Shown: positions 11,746 through 23,809, counted from the first letter of the stretch. The stretch: 64,000 bases of DNA from Daedaleopsis sinensis (GCA_033807695.1 CM066311.1:2046001-2110000); one strand, 5' to 3'. Notes: generated from the letters alone by a model not told the origin. A program made the numbers and translations.

Positions 11746-13049
11746 TTTGAATATTCTATCCTGGATCTGCAGAGCCAGTCTCAGATCGTCATGGTAGGAG
11801 GTGAAGCTTTGAAGAAGGGTTGACCGAGGTTTATGTGTTCGGGTGGAGTGTCCTTGGTCTTGTCAATGGGCGGTGTCCCGGGTCTCGACGCATCGGAGAG
11901 CAACCACCCGAGCCTGCAATCCCCATTTGGCACCTAAACACTACCTAGTGACTACACTACCTGGAGGATAGCGGTATGGTTTGTAGGATGTGCAACGTCG
12001 TGAGGAGGCTCAACTCATCTCTGGTGGCCCGACAATGCTCATGTCGTGCGTAGTAAGTACTTCCACGTGTTTTGTTTGTGAGGTTTTTCCATCATCTGGA
12101 TACCGCTGATCATGATCATGCACAGAACAGCGCTCTGCGTCAGTAGTAGAAGATTCTCTCCCCCTCATGGCCGTCTCTGCCCGGAGTTCAGAGGCCCCGA
12201 GTATTATGCTCGCTACTGGTCTAGGCGACACCACACGCAAAGTCCGTCAACGACAACCGCGCGATGTTAATCCATCCAACAGCTCACGAAAGTTGGACGA
12301 AGTGACTGGTACCTCGGTCATCAAAGCGGTCAACTTGGCCATGGTCGATCAATGGTGGATTTCGAAGTTCTCTGTGCAGATCCCAGCTGGTCCAAGCAGG
12401 TCCAAGCCTGCTCGGCCTTCCCGGAGCAGACCGTGTTGGAGCGCCCGCCTTGCTGTGCGCGCATGTTTCAGCCGAGTAAGTCTCACCTGCAAGCTTGTAT
12501 AGCCGACTGCAGCCCACTGCCCTCGGCCATCGCCTCAGCGGGCCCTTGTTGTCGAAACTGTAGAGGCCCACAGGGGCCCACAGCATCCAGGAATGGTGAC
12601 ATCTTGCCGCATTGCGCCGTTAAGCAAAGTTACAAGTAAGTAGGTCCACCTATCAAACTTCCTTGTCATGCTTTGCCAAGTTCTACTTCTTAGGTATCAC
12701 TTTCAAGGCCGCATCCTTTTGCGTGGTTCTTCGTAATGCTGAGCGTACCGCGCACGATAAGAATTTACGTATCGTCGACATGTGTCGTAAGTGCTCGGAG
12801 GAAGTGTGAAACATGCGTTCCGGCCTAAGGGCGGGGAGGGAATTTGATGTTGCAGGCGTCCGCGAGGGGCAAAGCCCATTGGTCAAAGCCCGGTCTTACC
12901 AATGCTTACCAGCTTGTGGGTATGCAGACCACCCCATGAGGCGTCCCGCCAGGAGCGCTGTTCAGGTTCCGAACATAGCATCAAAATACTTACGGTTGGT
13001 TCCCTGTTAAGCCGCCCGACTCCGCCTTGGAGGACGGAGTGCGCGCAAC
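11746..13049. other. Intergenic stretch between PIG-L and the first DUF3455 gene
   Basis: No gene is supported. Short open frames on both strands lack motifs. The right end carries the TATA element of the DUF3455-A promoter. Confidence 0.5.
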
Positions 13050-13056
13050 TATATAA
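13050..13056 (+). promoter_or_regulatory. TATA box of DUF3455-A
   Basis: TATATAA lies 120 bp upstream of the ATG at 13176, followed by a long pyrimidine-rich leader (about 13090-13170). This is the usual arrangement of a strongly expressed basidiomycete gene. Confidence 0.7.
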
Positions 13057-13175
13057 GCCCCCGGTTCTCATCCTGGCCGGTCAGCGCCCTACGCTTCTTC
13101 TTTCACGTTCTTCATACCCCTTTCTTCTTTCCCCCCCTTCGGACTACATCCAGCTCTTCCATTTTCTCTCTTACG

Positions 13176-14151
13176 ATGGTCGCTATTCCGAACGCCCTCT
13201 TCGCGGCAGCTTTCGCTCGCTACGCCAGCACCGCTTCCAGCGGAGCCAACTACTCTGTTAACGGCTACGACTGGAGCATGAAAGGCCAGTGGATCACGGC
13301 AGAGGGCATTGCCGCCTGCAAGATCGACAAGTTCGTGCCCAAGTTCCCCGAGAACCAGACACAGCTCGTTGCGCCATCGGCACCACCGTCATTCATCGGC
13401 CTCGCGTTCGGCGTGCAGAACTACACGTGCTCGCCCGCCAACAACTTCACGTACGTATTTCAATTTGTCCTCCCTTTGCGTTACGCGTACGATGCACCGA
13501 CGCTGATCGCACTCGCGCGCCCGCACATACAGAAGCACCGGGGCCGTTGCGGAGCTCATCGACGTCTCCTGCCAGGTCTTCGAGCCCGGCTTCGACACGA
13601 TTCAGCACGACCTGTACAACGTCTGGACACGCCTCATCCCGCACCCCATCCAGGCGATCATCGACCTCCTGCACCTCTTGAACCCCCCGGAGATCCTCAA
13701 CCAGCACTACTTCGTCCCGAACCCCGTCACGGGCCAGGGCCTCAGCCCGAAGTGGGACTTCACGTCGTCCGGGCTCCTCCAGGGCAAGAAGGAGGCGTTC
13801 GTCGTCGCGAAGGGCAAGGGCACGATCCCCGCGCCGACGGACCCGACCAAGGACGTCGCGTGGCTGGACGTGGTGAACGTCGAGGGCAAGGTCGCGAGCG
13901 AAGTCTTCCGGTTTGACACTGTCGGCGGCCAGCCGCCTGCTAAGGTACGCGGGATTATTTGCACCGACTGCGTTGCGCTTTGTGCTGACGTTGAAACCCC
14001 GCAGTGCACGCACGGCACTGACAAGGACATCAGCGTCAAGTATGTGGCGAAGTACAGTGAGTCGCGGCCCTCCCGTTGCGTGTTATTTCTTATACGTGAT
14101 GCTCACCAATCCCGCGCAGTCTTCTACGGCGGCTCAAGCGATCTCAATTGA
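13176..14151 (+). CDS. DUF3455-family protein A (often mislabelled malate dehydrogenase)
   Basis: Four exons, 13176-13450, 13533-13944, 14005-14056 and 14120-14151, total 771 nt (256 residues). The family signature is visible in order: FVPKFPENQTQLVAP, FIGLAFGVQNYTC, a Cys in DVSCQVF, NQHYFVPNPVTG, PKWDFTS, VAWLDVVNVEGK, FDTVGGQPP and KYVAKYIFYGG. Four cysteines are shared with the two paralogues downstream, which suggests two disulfides and a secreted or cell-surface protein. N-glycosylation sequons NQT and NYT are present. The biochemical role of DUF3455 is unknown. The N-terminus is longer than in B and C (an extra NGYDW segment), and the hydrophobic start is weak for a signal peptide. Confidence 0.9.
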
Positions 14152-15656
14152 GCACGGTCGGCCTGCGTGTTGAGCGGGGGAAGTTGAGGATTGTCTGGAG
14201 GTTTGTTCGTGAACATTGAACGAGCGATGTTTTCAGTTTTGCATTTGCTTTTTGCAGACTTTAGGACTTAATGGCCTCGTCGCTCGTAGTCTTTATTTGT
14301 AGCCTTATCATGGACTTTAGTAGATACTGTATCTCACATTATAACGTCATTTTCTCAGCGAAGTACTTGAAGTTGAAGTCGACGTTTGTCGTTCGTGAGC
14401 GGAGCGCCCGCTTCGGGTTATGCCGGAGAAGCTGCAAGCGTCACCGCGATCTGCATGAGCCAGGCCTGAGCTGCCACTGTCACTGCACCCAACTGCCACC
14501 TCAGGCTGTAGCTTGAACTATCACTCGCTCGCCATCCTCGGACATCGTCGACGGTTTGATCATACCCTTTCCACCCATACGCGTCTCCATCTAGTAAGGA
14601 CGATGAGTGGGATAAGTTCTATTTTTTGCACCTCACGCTTGAGCGGATCCGGAGTGGTGGTCGACGGCAAGGCGAGTCAGCACCATCATGACAGGTAAGT
14701 ATTTGCGATGATGAACCTTTTGACACCTCCGCTAAGTACAGCCTAGTGCAGCTGCAGGGGCATCTTGTTGGCCGTTGGCCGTTGAACGTTCTCTGCCAGA
14801 GGCATACCTACCATCAACCTGCAACGTCAACCCGCTAGTACCATGCGCACGTTCGTCTCGGACAACGGTTCGACTTAGGCTTGGGACAATAAGTACCGGT
14901 GTGCGCTGATATCAAGGCGAATGCCGTTGTATATCACTGAGCATTAATATTACGTTTCAAGTTGAATCAACGCGTCCGTATCGGAGGAGAAATACTTAGG
15001 TAAAGTACGTACTTACATACTTGCTAATTTCCGATGCCGTCGGTTGCGGATAGAAGCTAATACATATGTAGGAAGACTTGTGAGATTCACCACATCAATC
15101 GCTGTTATCAGGCACCGAGGTCGATCCTTGTTCCCAAGGTGATTCAAAATTTGTGCCCAGACCGAATGTATGCGTCAAATATTGAACTCTGCCACGTGTA
15201 GGTACGTAGGCTAGCACTGCAACCAGATCTGCGGGCTTCTCACCCCGCCGTCTTACAAAATCCTACACGAGCACAACACGAGCATACGCAAGACGCTCGA
15301 AAGCAACGGAAACTAGCAACGGTGTATGTCTAGGACATGAAACATATGCTTATGGTTCACCCCGGACTATGGTACAGGCACCGACCAATTTAACAGCATA
15401 CCGAGAACACATCAGGGACGTCTGAAATCTGCCACGCCGCCTATCATCCACGCTTCCACTAGTGCTCACTAGTACTCTACTTAATATTAACTCTGCAGAG
15501 CTGCCATGATCTCAACATTCTATCACATCAGGCTCCTCAAGCAGACCACCCACCCCACACCGTTCACATAAATCATGAGAGGCCCTTCGCCCAATATCCA
15601 CCACGACACTCGCCACCTCGCCCCTTACACTCGTTCATCTTCACACCTGATCGACC
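14152..15656. other. Intergenic stretch between DUF3455-A and -B
   Basis: About 1.5 kb, lower in GC than the genes. No reading frame with splice support is seen. It probably holds the 3' UTR of A and the promoter of B. Confidence 0.5.
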
Positions 15657-16575
15657 ATGGTGGCCATTTCTAACGTTTTCACTGCCGGTGTTGCCGCGAT
15701 CGCTGCTCTGAACCCACGGGCGGGTGGAAACTGTTCGCTCGCGAACTACAAGCCTGTGTTCCCAACGAACCAGACGACGCTCGTCGCGCCTGCTGCCCAG
15801 GCCCCGAAGTTCGTTGGTCTCGCGTTCGGTGTCCAAAACTACACGTGCTCAGCTGCGTCGACCTACACGTACGTCTGCTCGCCTTCACACCACTGCCCGT
15901 CGGGGTCGCATGTTCAGGTTGTCGCTCTGATTCAAGCACACATACTGACGAGTCCCTGTCGTCTGTAGTTCTGCCGGAGCCGTTGCGGAGGTCTTTGACG
16001 CGTCCTGCTTCGCGTCGATGCCGCAGTTTGCGACGATCCAGGCCAAGGCCTTCGACTTCTGGAACACGACCGAGACTCCCCCGATCCAGAAGATCATCAG
16101 CCAGCTGCAGGGCTTGCACAACGCACCCGTCCTCGGCCAGCACTACTTCGTCACGAACCCCGTCACCGGCACGGGCATCAACCCCAAGTGGGACTTCACT
16201 TCGGCGAAGTTCAAGGGCAACGCAAACGCGTTCTTCATTGGCGCCCCGAAGGCGAACATGCCCGCGCCGACGAACCCCGCGCAGAACGTCGCGTGGCTGG
16301 ACGTTGGCAAGGTCCAGGGCGCGCTCGCGGACGAGGTCTTCCGCTATGACACCGTCGGCGGCCAGCCTCCCTCCTCGGTATGTTTGCATATTGTCGACGA
16401 CTGCTACGGTTGTTCTCCGAGTATGCTCATGTATGCGCACTTCTAGTGCACGCCTGGAACCGCTCTGTCAGTGAAATATGTCTCAAAATACGGTGCGTTC
16501 CTCCTCTAGTCACGTTGAAGTGTGCTGACCCATGCTCCGTTCTCGCGTGCAGCTTTGTACGGTGGCTCTATCTAG
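15657..16575 (+). CDS. DUF3455-family protein B
   Basis: Four exons, 15657-15868, 15969-16377, 16447-16492 and 16553-16575, total 690 nt (229 residues). Intron positions and phases match those of A and C exactly, so the genes are tandem duplicates. The sequence follows the family order: CSLANYKPVFPTNQTTLVAP, FVGLAFGVQNYTC, GQHYFVTNPVTGTG, PKWDFTSAKF, VAWLDVGKVQGALADEV, YDTVGGQPPSS and KYALYGGSI. The four conserved cysteines are present. The ATG sits in a CCATGG context directly after a C-rich leader. It is much closer to C than to A. Role unknown. Confidence 0.9.
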
Positions 16576-17454
16576 TCGGCCGGCTCGCTGCTAGTGCGGC
16601 GGTGTTAACGCGGTCATTCGATTAAAATCCACTAGCTAGCATCCCCCATCTGCCTTGGAAATTGTGACATCGTTGGTCTACCTGCTTCGTCTCACAGGTA
16701 GCTGGAGTTGACACAGTATCGTTAGGTCAGCCGCCGAGCTCAGCGACCTGAGCTACATCGTACCAACTTACCACTTGCTCCTTATACCCACTCACCAGAG
16801 CTTATAGCTACTACCTGAAATGTATTGTGGATAGTCTGCGCATTATGAGGCTATGGTCCCCACGTTGGTCCCACCGGAGACGGACATCAGTAGGCAGCAA
16901 GGTTGGCCCATTGCGTTCTAGTACAGGATAACCCAGCCAAGCTCAGCTTTACGTACAAGCAAAAGCGAAAGCATAGGAAACACGAACTAGACAATGCAGT
17001 GAGCATGCCGATGCCTTGTACTCAGGCCATTCACTGAACTTCTTCGCGTGTTCTTATGACCTAGGCACTCAAGCACGGTGCCGCGTTCTGGACACAAACG
17101 TGGGTGTGCGTGAACCGTATTCTGTCACCGAGACAGTCATCTTGAAACACCTAGCCCTCTCCTAGTTAAGGACAGGGTACGTAGACCATCACCATTCGAT
17201 CGTGTAGCGGAAGCGCGTACATGTCGTTGTCAGAGGCTGCCACGGAGGACGGTCTAAGGGCTGATCCAAGATGTGCTTTGCCCTGGCGCACAGGCTAAGG
17301 CGGGAGCTCTCTGAACCGGCACTTGTGTCAAACTCTGTCCCACCTTGATCTCAGCCGAGGCACCGCGCCAGTTCACATCGACCCGTGCTCTCAGCGCTCA
17401 GCAGTCGCTGAACCCGCGTCTCAGGATCGGCTCCTTGTACAACGCTCGGATGCC
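16576..17454. other. Intergenic stretch between DUF3455-B and -C
   Basis: Nothing beyond the 3' region of B and upstream region of C is supported. Confidence 0.5.
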
Positions 17455-17461
17455 TATAAAA
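17455..17461 (+). promoter_or_regulatory. TATA box of DUF3455-C
   Basis: TATAAAA lies 122 bp before the ATG and is followed by a pyrimidine-rich leader (17500-17580), the same layout and spacing as the DUF3455-A promoter. Confidence 0.75.
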
Positions 17462-17582
17462 TGTGCGGGGAGGGGCCCTTGCATCCTCAACTCGCCTTTC
17501 GTGGGTTTCTCTACTCTCCGCTCCCCTTGTCCCTCAACCGTCCTCCGTTTCTTCGCTCGCTCATCTTCGCCCTTGCTTTGCC

Positions 17583-18491
17583 ATGGTTGCCATCGGGAAT
17601 GCTCTCGCCGCCGCCGCCGCCGCGGTCTCCTCCTTGAACCCCCGCGGGGGTGGGGGTTGCTCGCTCGCCCACTACAAGCCCACGTTCCCTGCAAACCAGA
17701 CCACGCTCGTCGCGCCCGCCGAGCCGCCCAAGTTCGTCGGGCTCGCGCTCGGCACGCAGAACTACACCTGCTCCAGCGCCGGAACCTACACGTGCGTCCC
17801 AGCCGGGTCTGCTAACCGTGTGGTGCACGCTGATCTGACAATGTCCGCCCGCCATGCACAGCTCCGCCGGGGCCCTCGCCCAGGTCTACGACGCGTCCTG
17901 CGCGACGTCGACGCCCCAGTTCGCGCAGGTCCAGGACTGGGCGTACGCGCTCTTCACCGAGCCGTACGCGCCCAGCGTGCTGACGATCGTCCACCTGCTC
18001 CCGGGCTTCGAGGGCGCGCCGCTCCTCGGCGAGCACTACTTCGTCACGAACCCCGTGACGGGGACCGGGATCAACCCCAAGTGGGACTTCACGTCGGCCA
18101 GGTTCAAGGGCAACCCGGACGCGTACATCATCGGGGCGCCCAAGGGCAACATCCCTGCGCCGACGGACCCGACGAAGAACATCCCCTGGCTGGATGTCGC
18201 GCATCTGCAGGGCGCGCTCGCGGACGAGGTGTTCCGGTACGACACGGTCGGCGGGCAGCCGCCCTCTTCGGTATGTCGTTCGTCCGATGGCATGGAGCTG
18301 CTGCTGGCCCTTGAACGTCGAACGTCGAACGTTGAACTGCGCTGATGTGGATTGTGTGTAGTGCACCACGCCCGGCTCTGGCCTCACCGTGAAGTATGTC
18401 GCGAAATACGGTACGTCTGCCTCGTGTGCGACTCGCCGCAGAGGACGCTGCTGACACATGTTCAGCACTGTACGGCGGATCTATCAACTGA
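17583..18491 (+). CDS. DUF3455-family protein C
   Basis: Four exons, 17583-17791, 17862-18270, 18362-18410 and 18466-18491, total 693 nt (230 residues). Same architecture as B: a short Ala-rich N-terminus, CSLAHYKPTFPANQTTLVAP, FVGLALGTQNYTC, GEHYFVTNPVTGTG, PKWDFTSARF, IPWLDVAHLQGALADEV and a KYALYGGSIN end. The Ala run near residues 8-14 is coded by (GCC)n repeats. The second intron contains a short tandem GAACGTC repeat (about 18310-18340). Codon use is the most GC-biased of the three. Function unknown; probably extracellular, by inference from the paired cysteines and sequons. Confidence 0.9.
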
Positions 18492-20101
18492 GTGGTCTTC
18501 GGTTGAGCATCGTGACGGTACGGCAGCGGTAGAAGGGAAGGCTCCGTCAAATTATATACACGCTCGGTATCGCTATCCTTAACTCTGCCTCCCGGGCCCT
18601 TTTGTAGGCTTCTTCCGTGTTTGAGATCAATGTATCGATGATTGAACCCTCTTTCGCCTCTCACAGTGCGCATACTCGTATTCCTAGGTGTTCCTGCGCC
18701 AGGTGTTCGGCAGTGCCAAGGCATTGACCTACTTATAGGCTATAGCCGCGCTCCCTCAGGCCTTGGTAGCCTCCGAGGTATGCGGACTAGTCGGCGCACC
18801 GCAAGAAATATCCGACGCTCGAGCGTCATCTTCCCAGCGCCGCGACGGCAGGACCAGCACATGTAAATGTGCCCAGCTTCTCAGGACAGCTCAGGACTCG
18901 AGTGCGATAAACGGAGATCGTGCCCCGCGCTAGTCCGAGTCATACTACACGCCCGCCCGGCGAAGCTCTCGCGTTGGACACCAAACTCGCGCGCGCGCGG
19001 ATCTACCGAATCGCCCGGATGAATACTCGAGCCCAAGCCTTCAAGTATGCAAACGCACTGACAGCAGGTCGCGTCAACCGTTCGGCGTTCGTGTTGCCCA
19101 TGCATTCTTGTGGCACCGGCCCGGCCGCACTTAAGTCAAGCTAGCTTCAAGCTTCAAGCTGGTCCCCGGCGACTCCAGACGTGTCACGTCGACGTCTATG
19201 TAGGTCTAGACGTCCGGTGTCACTGTCAGTGTGAATGATTTATCTTTCGGAGCCGACGTGTCAACGCGCGTCCTGCACGCGTACCGCCCAGTGTCAGAAG
19301 CAGGTTAAACAATTTCGACGCGACGAGCGCAGCAGTGACGCGGACGCGTGGCCGTCTACCGTCTACTACACGGTCTAGTAGTAAATACTAGTACGCTCAT
19401 CCGGATATAAGTACCTACTAGGCTTGACATGTACTGACACCGACAGTCTAAGGGCCTGACGCGGACGTGCCGGACATGCAACCGTGACTGCGTCTCTCAA
19501 TTCTCAATATTGTCGTGTCATGTCAATGTCATGTCATGTCAAGCCATCTCGCCCAGCGGCGCGACCTGAGTACTAGTCGTTCAAGTTAACCCCGCCCAGC
19601 CTCGCCTCAGGCTCTGGTCACCGCTCGCGCACATAGTAATACTCATCATACTCATTGTGCATGTGAATGCCCGATGCCGATGCCGCGGGCGCATACACCG
19701 ACATGTGCTGCGACGTCGTGTGCATGTGCATGTGCAAACTTCGGCGGCAGGGCAAAACGCGCGTGCGCAAGCTCTGGACTAGTCCGTCTGCGCACACGGT
19801 ACCGGTCATCGATGCCAGACTCCTGTGCGCGCCCTCCACCCCACCCCTCTCCGCTGCGCATTCGGTGGATGGCCACGATTAATGAGCTCGCGAGCGTCGG
19901 CGCGTTCGACCTCGCACGCTTCTCGGTACTCCACGATCACCTGCTTCGGACAACGTTGGGCGCGGAACGATTCAATTTGTACATTAAGTGGTAGGCTACT
20001 TCTTGATACAGGTCCCCGGTAGTGTTGCGACTGAGTAATAGTACATGGGTATGGTTGTAGCGAGCGATGTCCGGAAAGTGCTGGCGTGCGCCATTTTCAG
20101 T
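18492..20101. other. Intergenic stretch upstream of the ADH 3' end
   Basis: About 1.6 kb without a supported gene. Simple direct repeats are visible, for example TTCAAGC units near 19145-19160 and TGTCA units near 19513-19541. Confidence 0.5.
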
Positions 20102-21620
20102 TCACTCCTTCATGTTCAGGACGACACGGCCGACGATGGTGCCCTTCTCGAGGCCCTCATAAGTGCTGCAGAACGCTGTTAGCCGCAGTCATCGCACAGG
20201 ATATAACGGACGACGTACTCGGCGAGGGCGGACAGCGGCTTCGTGACGTAGTAGCACTTGACCTTGCCGCGCGCGGCGATGTCGAGCGCCTCGCGCGCGT
20301 CCTGGCGGTTGCCGACGTACGAGCCGAGGATGCTGATGCTCTTCACGACCGTGAAGAAGATGTCCGCGCTGAGGCTCGCGCGCGCGGGGAGCCCGACGAC
20401 CATGAGGGTGCCGCCCATGCGCAGGTAGTCGATCGCCTGCCCGTACGCGGCGGGGTTCGCGGCGGTGACGACGGCCGCGTGCGCGCCGAAACCGTCTGTG
20501 GCCTCGACGATGTCCTTCACGAGGTCCTTGGTCTCGCGGAAGTCGATCCACTTCTCCGCGCCGAGCCGCAGGCACAGCTCCTTCTTCTCCGCGCCGGTAT
20601 CTGTGGGGCATCGATGAGTATCTATATCTGGGGTGTGGCTCGCGAGGCTGCGTGGCGTTTGAGGTACTCACCGACGGCTACGACGCGGAGACCCATCGCT
20701 GCGGCATACTGGACCGCGAGGTGACCAAGACCGCCTCCAGCACCGGGAAGGACAATCCAGTCACCAATCTTGGTCTTGGAATACTTGATAGCGCGGTAGA
20801 CCGTGATACCCTATGCCGTTCAAAACGCTTCAGCTGACTGCTAGGACCACGCGGTAGTGTTTACTTACAGCACATAGAATGGAGGCGGCCTCGGCAGAGG
20901 AGAGTTGTTCCGGGATTGGGGTGACGTGCGTGACCCATGACACGACGTATTGGGAAAAGGTACCGTCGACGGTGAAGCCGCTGTACTTGCCATTCAAACA
21001 GCCTGTCACATATGACGTCAGCGCAAATCCGGGGAACGAGCGCTCTATATACTCACTCTGTTCGAGTCCCTTGCGGCAGGGCTCGCAGTCCAAGCACGAG
21101 TACGCGAGCCACTTGATGCCGACACGGTCGCCGAGCTTCACTGGCGAGCCTTGGGTGTGCTCGCCGATGGCGACGATGCGTCCCACCCCCTGATAATCGA
21201 GGTGAGGTGAGTGATGCTGCTAGCTCGGAGAGCAGAGCGGGGGCGTACCTCGTGCCCGCCAATAAGGGGGAGCTTCGCCGGGACGGGCCAGTCGTTGTTG
21301 CGGGCGTGGAGGTCGGTGTGGCAGACGCCAGAGCATTCGAGCTCGACGAGGCACTCGCCGGGCGCGAGCTCGGAGGGCTGCTTGACGGGGTGGTCGTCGA
21401 CGACCTTGAGCGGTGCGTCGGTCTTCTCGACGATCGCGGCCTTCTGGACCTTGGGGATGGTGAACTGGGGAGACATTGTAGAGTGGTGTCGGGGTGGGGG
21501 GATGCGGGCTGCTGGGCCGAGAGCGAGGGGTTTATATAGCGAGGTGGCGAGTCGTGGAGAGGAGTGGCGGAAAGCGGTGATGCGCACGAGCGAAGTCACG
21601 CGGGAATACTTGGCTGCCAT
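20102..21620 (-). CDS. Zinc-dependent alcohol dehydrogenase (ADH1/ADH3 type)
   Basis: NAD-dependent medium-chain alcohol dehydrogenase interconverting ethanol and acetaldehyde. Catalytic zinc ligands appear in [15 protein letters not shown] and ILCAGITVYRA. Structural zinc cysteines are in [16 protein letters not shown], the last restored by splicing. The Rossmann motif is [14 protein letters not shown], and the C-terminus is [13 protein letters not shown]. At least five introns split the frame. Two starts are possible. The ATG at 21620 adds 48 residues with eight Lys/Arg, no Asp/Glu and an RHHST junction, which looks like a mitochondrial presequence. The ATG at 21476 gives [11 protein letters not shown], the usual cytosolic start. 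A TATA box lies between the two starts and favours the short form in at least one transcript. The long form is annotated here so that nothing is lost. Confidence 0.88.
21531..21538 (-). promoter_or_regulatory. TATA element between the two ADH starts
   Basis: Read on the minus strand, TATATAAA lies about 55-62 nt upstream of the ATG at 21476. A transcript driven from it would exclude the ATG at 21620 and encode the short ADH. Confidence 0.55.
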
Positions 21621-22983
21621 AACGCGTGTGTGAATACTTTCCTTGCAAGTCAGCTTTTAACTTCGCGAAGCACGCTCAATCAGGGAGGAGGATAGGGGGA
21701 GGACGGTAACAAATGCGCGGCGAGCGCAAGAGCGCTGGTTCAACATCCGGCCCCCTTCCGCTGGAGTCCCGCCTCGATCAGTCTCGGCCGCTCGCATCCC
21801 GCCTGGAGCAGCACTGCGCTTGATCGATTATCTTTCACCGCCCACTATCGGCTCATGGGACATCCAACCGCCTAGTAAATGGTGGGCGGGAGAGCTGTAA
21901 GGATGTTGGTCTGGAACAGACCGAGGTCTAGGTTCACTGTCCGAGGACCCAGGCTATTATTGCCCAGATTTGACGACAGGCTAGGTTCATTTCCAGATGT
22001 CATGATTTTGCTGAAGAGAACGGAGGCACAGGTTCCTGAGTAATCATAACGCGATACTAGACGAGAGCCCAGGGACGAAAGGACGCAACGGAGAGTCGGG
22101 CACTCGGAGGTCAAAGTCATGTTCAAGTCATCGTCCAATCGTCACCATCGGATCGTATCCGCGGCATCTCCCGGAGCTTCCTCATACTACAGGAAGCGCT
22201 TAGCCACCCACCTTCTTGCATAGCCGCGGGACGGAGCGTTCGTGGGCTGCGGTTCCTAACTTCCATACGCCCCGCACTTCTAACGGTGGGGAGTACACAC
22301 ACTAGAATATGCTATTCGATGATCCCCCGCACTATCTTACGGCACAAGCAGGAACATCACGTCCCCCCGCATAACTTTACGGCCCTCGTGAGTCTCCAGG
22401 CATTCCTCGCGATTTCCGAGCCCTGCGGCACAGGAGCATAATGAAATGCTGACTTCGCCTCTTCCCAGACTTCCCTGGCCCTTCCGATGCGGGTATAGTC
22501 GACGGCTATGTCGCCCACATGCGAAGTGATTGGTCGCTCGGGTAATCGCTTGGCGGTAGCACGGTATTCGTGCGGTATTCCGTCGAAATTAACCAGGCTA
22601 TCGACAACCTCGTCGTCTCAGAGCCCGCAGCTAGCGTCGACGACAGACACACAGCGTACGTCGCACTAGTGTTTGGTCCAGATCAGCAGGAGGTGTCCTT
22701 GTGATACATCACATGCGGAAAAAGTGGGATGTCAGCGGAGGGGAGGGGTTGACGGCAAGCCGAACTGCAACAAACGAGGGCGTATAGACGGAACGCTGGA
22801 GGATGGTGTCCGACCTTAATAAGGTGAGTCTGTCCTCCAGCCGCTCCCATCTGTCCTCATGCGCGTTGGAACGACTACAAGTGGTGTTAACATGGTATAC
22901 AAAACTCACAAGTCATCAATTCATTGTTGAGACTGACTGCATTGTGTCTCTGCAGGCAGCAGGATGTCAAGCTATGTCAAGCT
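21621..22983. other. Intergenic stretch upstream of ADH
   Basis: About 1.4 kb containing the ADH 5' region. I see no supported gene. Confidence 0.5.
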
Positions 22984-23105
22984 TTGGTATTGGGCGGGGC
23001 TGACCGGCCGGTACCGTTTGCACGCGACAGGTACCCGGCGCCGTCCGAGTGGCGGATTACTTACCTTCTGTTACGCCCCGCTCGGAGCTCGTCGCCCAGG
23101 AGTAC
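22984..23105 (+). pseudogene. Inverted fragment of a P450 last exon
   Basis: Read on the plus strand, this stretch resembles the coding strand of the end of P450-3 (minus-strand 23945-23830): part of the last intron (TTGGGCGGGGCTGA, GGTACCGTTTGCAC), then codons for YPAPSEWRIT and TPRSEL. A 12-nt insertion splits the two codon blocks. It lies in the opposite orientation to the rest of the remnant next to it. Confidence 0.75.
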
Positions 23106-23199
23106 GCGGACGTCCCCGGGCTTGGAACGGGGACCTCTGAAGTGCCGAAGTCGCAGAGGGAGGAGTACGTGATGACGCCTAATAAGTACCACCTCCGAG

Positions 23200-23620
23200 T
23201 GGGCCCGACCCGGCTGCGAGCTCCGTGGTACATTTCGCCGCGAGCGGGCCCGGGGGAGGCCACGTGCGCGTCCGCCGGGGGCGCGATGTCCGAATGCATA
23301 ACGCGTGGTCACCTGCACCGACGCGATTAGGATGAAGAGCGAGTTGTCCGCGAAGTGCCCGCCTTGCAGCGGGTGAGTACTAAGTAGGTGAGTACCTCTG
23401 AATACCAGTATGAGTGCCGGCTCTTCGAGATAGTCGTATAGCTCTTCTGCACGCGAGCCGCGCGAGGATTGGAGGAGAGACGGCGGACGCACCTCCCGCC
23501 GAACCCGTGCACCAATGACCATGGGCAATGGGGTCGGGCGCGTCGGCGCAGGAACCGCTCCGGGCGTATTCCTCGGGCTCGATGTGTGCGACCGCGCGAC
23601 GATGCCCTACATCGTGACCG
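23200..23620 (-). pseudogene. Degenerate C-terminal part of a P450
   Basis: The minus strand matches P450-3 from about 23960 to 24310. Blocks corresponding to HFADNSLFI, IASV, APPADAHG and LAAKM remain recognisable, as does the intron between the haem exon and its neighbour. The haem-loop exon is corrupted: the FGFGRR segment has changed, and the CPG segment has become a run around CKAG. Small indels throw the frame. The upstream two thirds of a P450 are absent. It is a partial duplication of P450-3, not a separate old gene, because introns are preserved. Confidence 0.8.
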
Positions 23621-23809
23621 GATCAAGGCTTGAAGTTCTTCGAGTTCTATCGGTTGTTAGCTTCTTTCGGTGTCGACGCAGGCACACGTCACGCCGAGCC
23701 ACTGTGGCGATGTGTGACACTGCTCAGAGTAAGTACAGCACCTCAAGCTGCTCCTTCTGCTGTATGATTACTGCTAGCGCTCAACAACTGCTGTGGCTAT
23801 TTGCTATTG

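Noticed and set aside
12683..12886. 67-codon minus-strand frame between PIG-L and DUF3455-A
   Set aside because: No homologous motif, no splice partners and a weak start. It is probably chance.
19513..19545. Repeated TGTCA units read as a possible CRISPR-like or regulatory array
   Set aside because: Spacing is only a few bases and the units degrade quickly. It is a simple-sequence repeat in a eukaryotic intergenic region.
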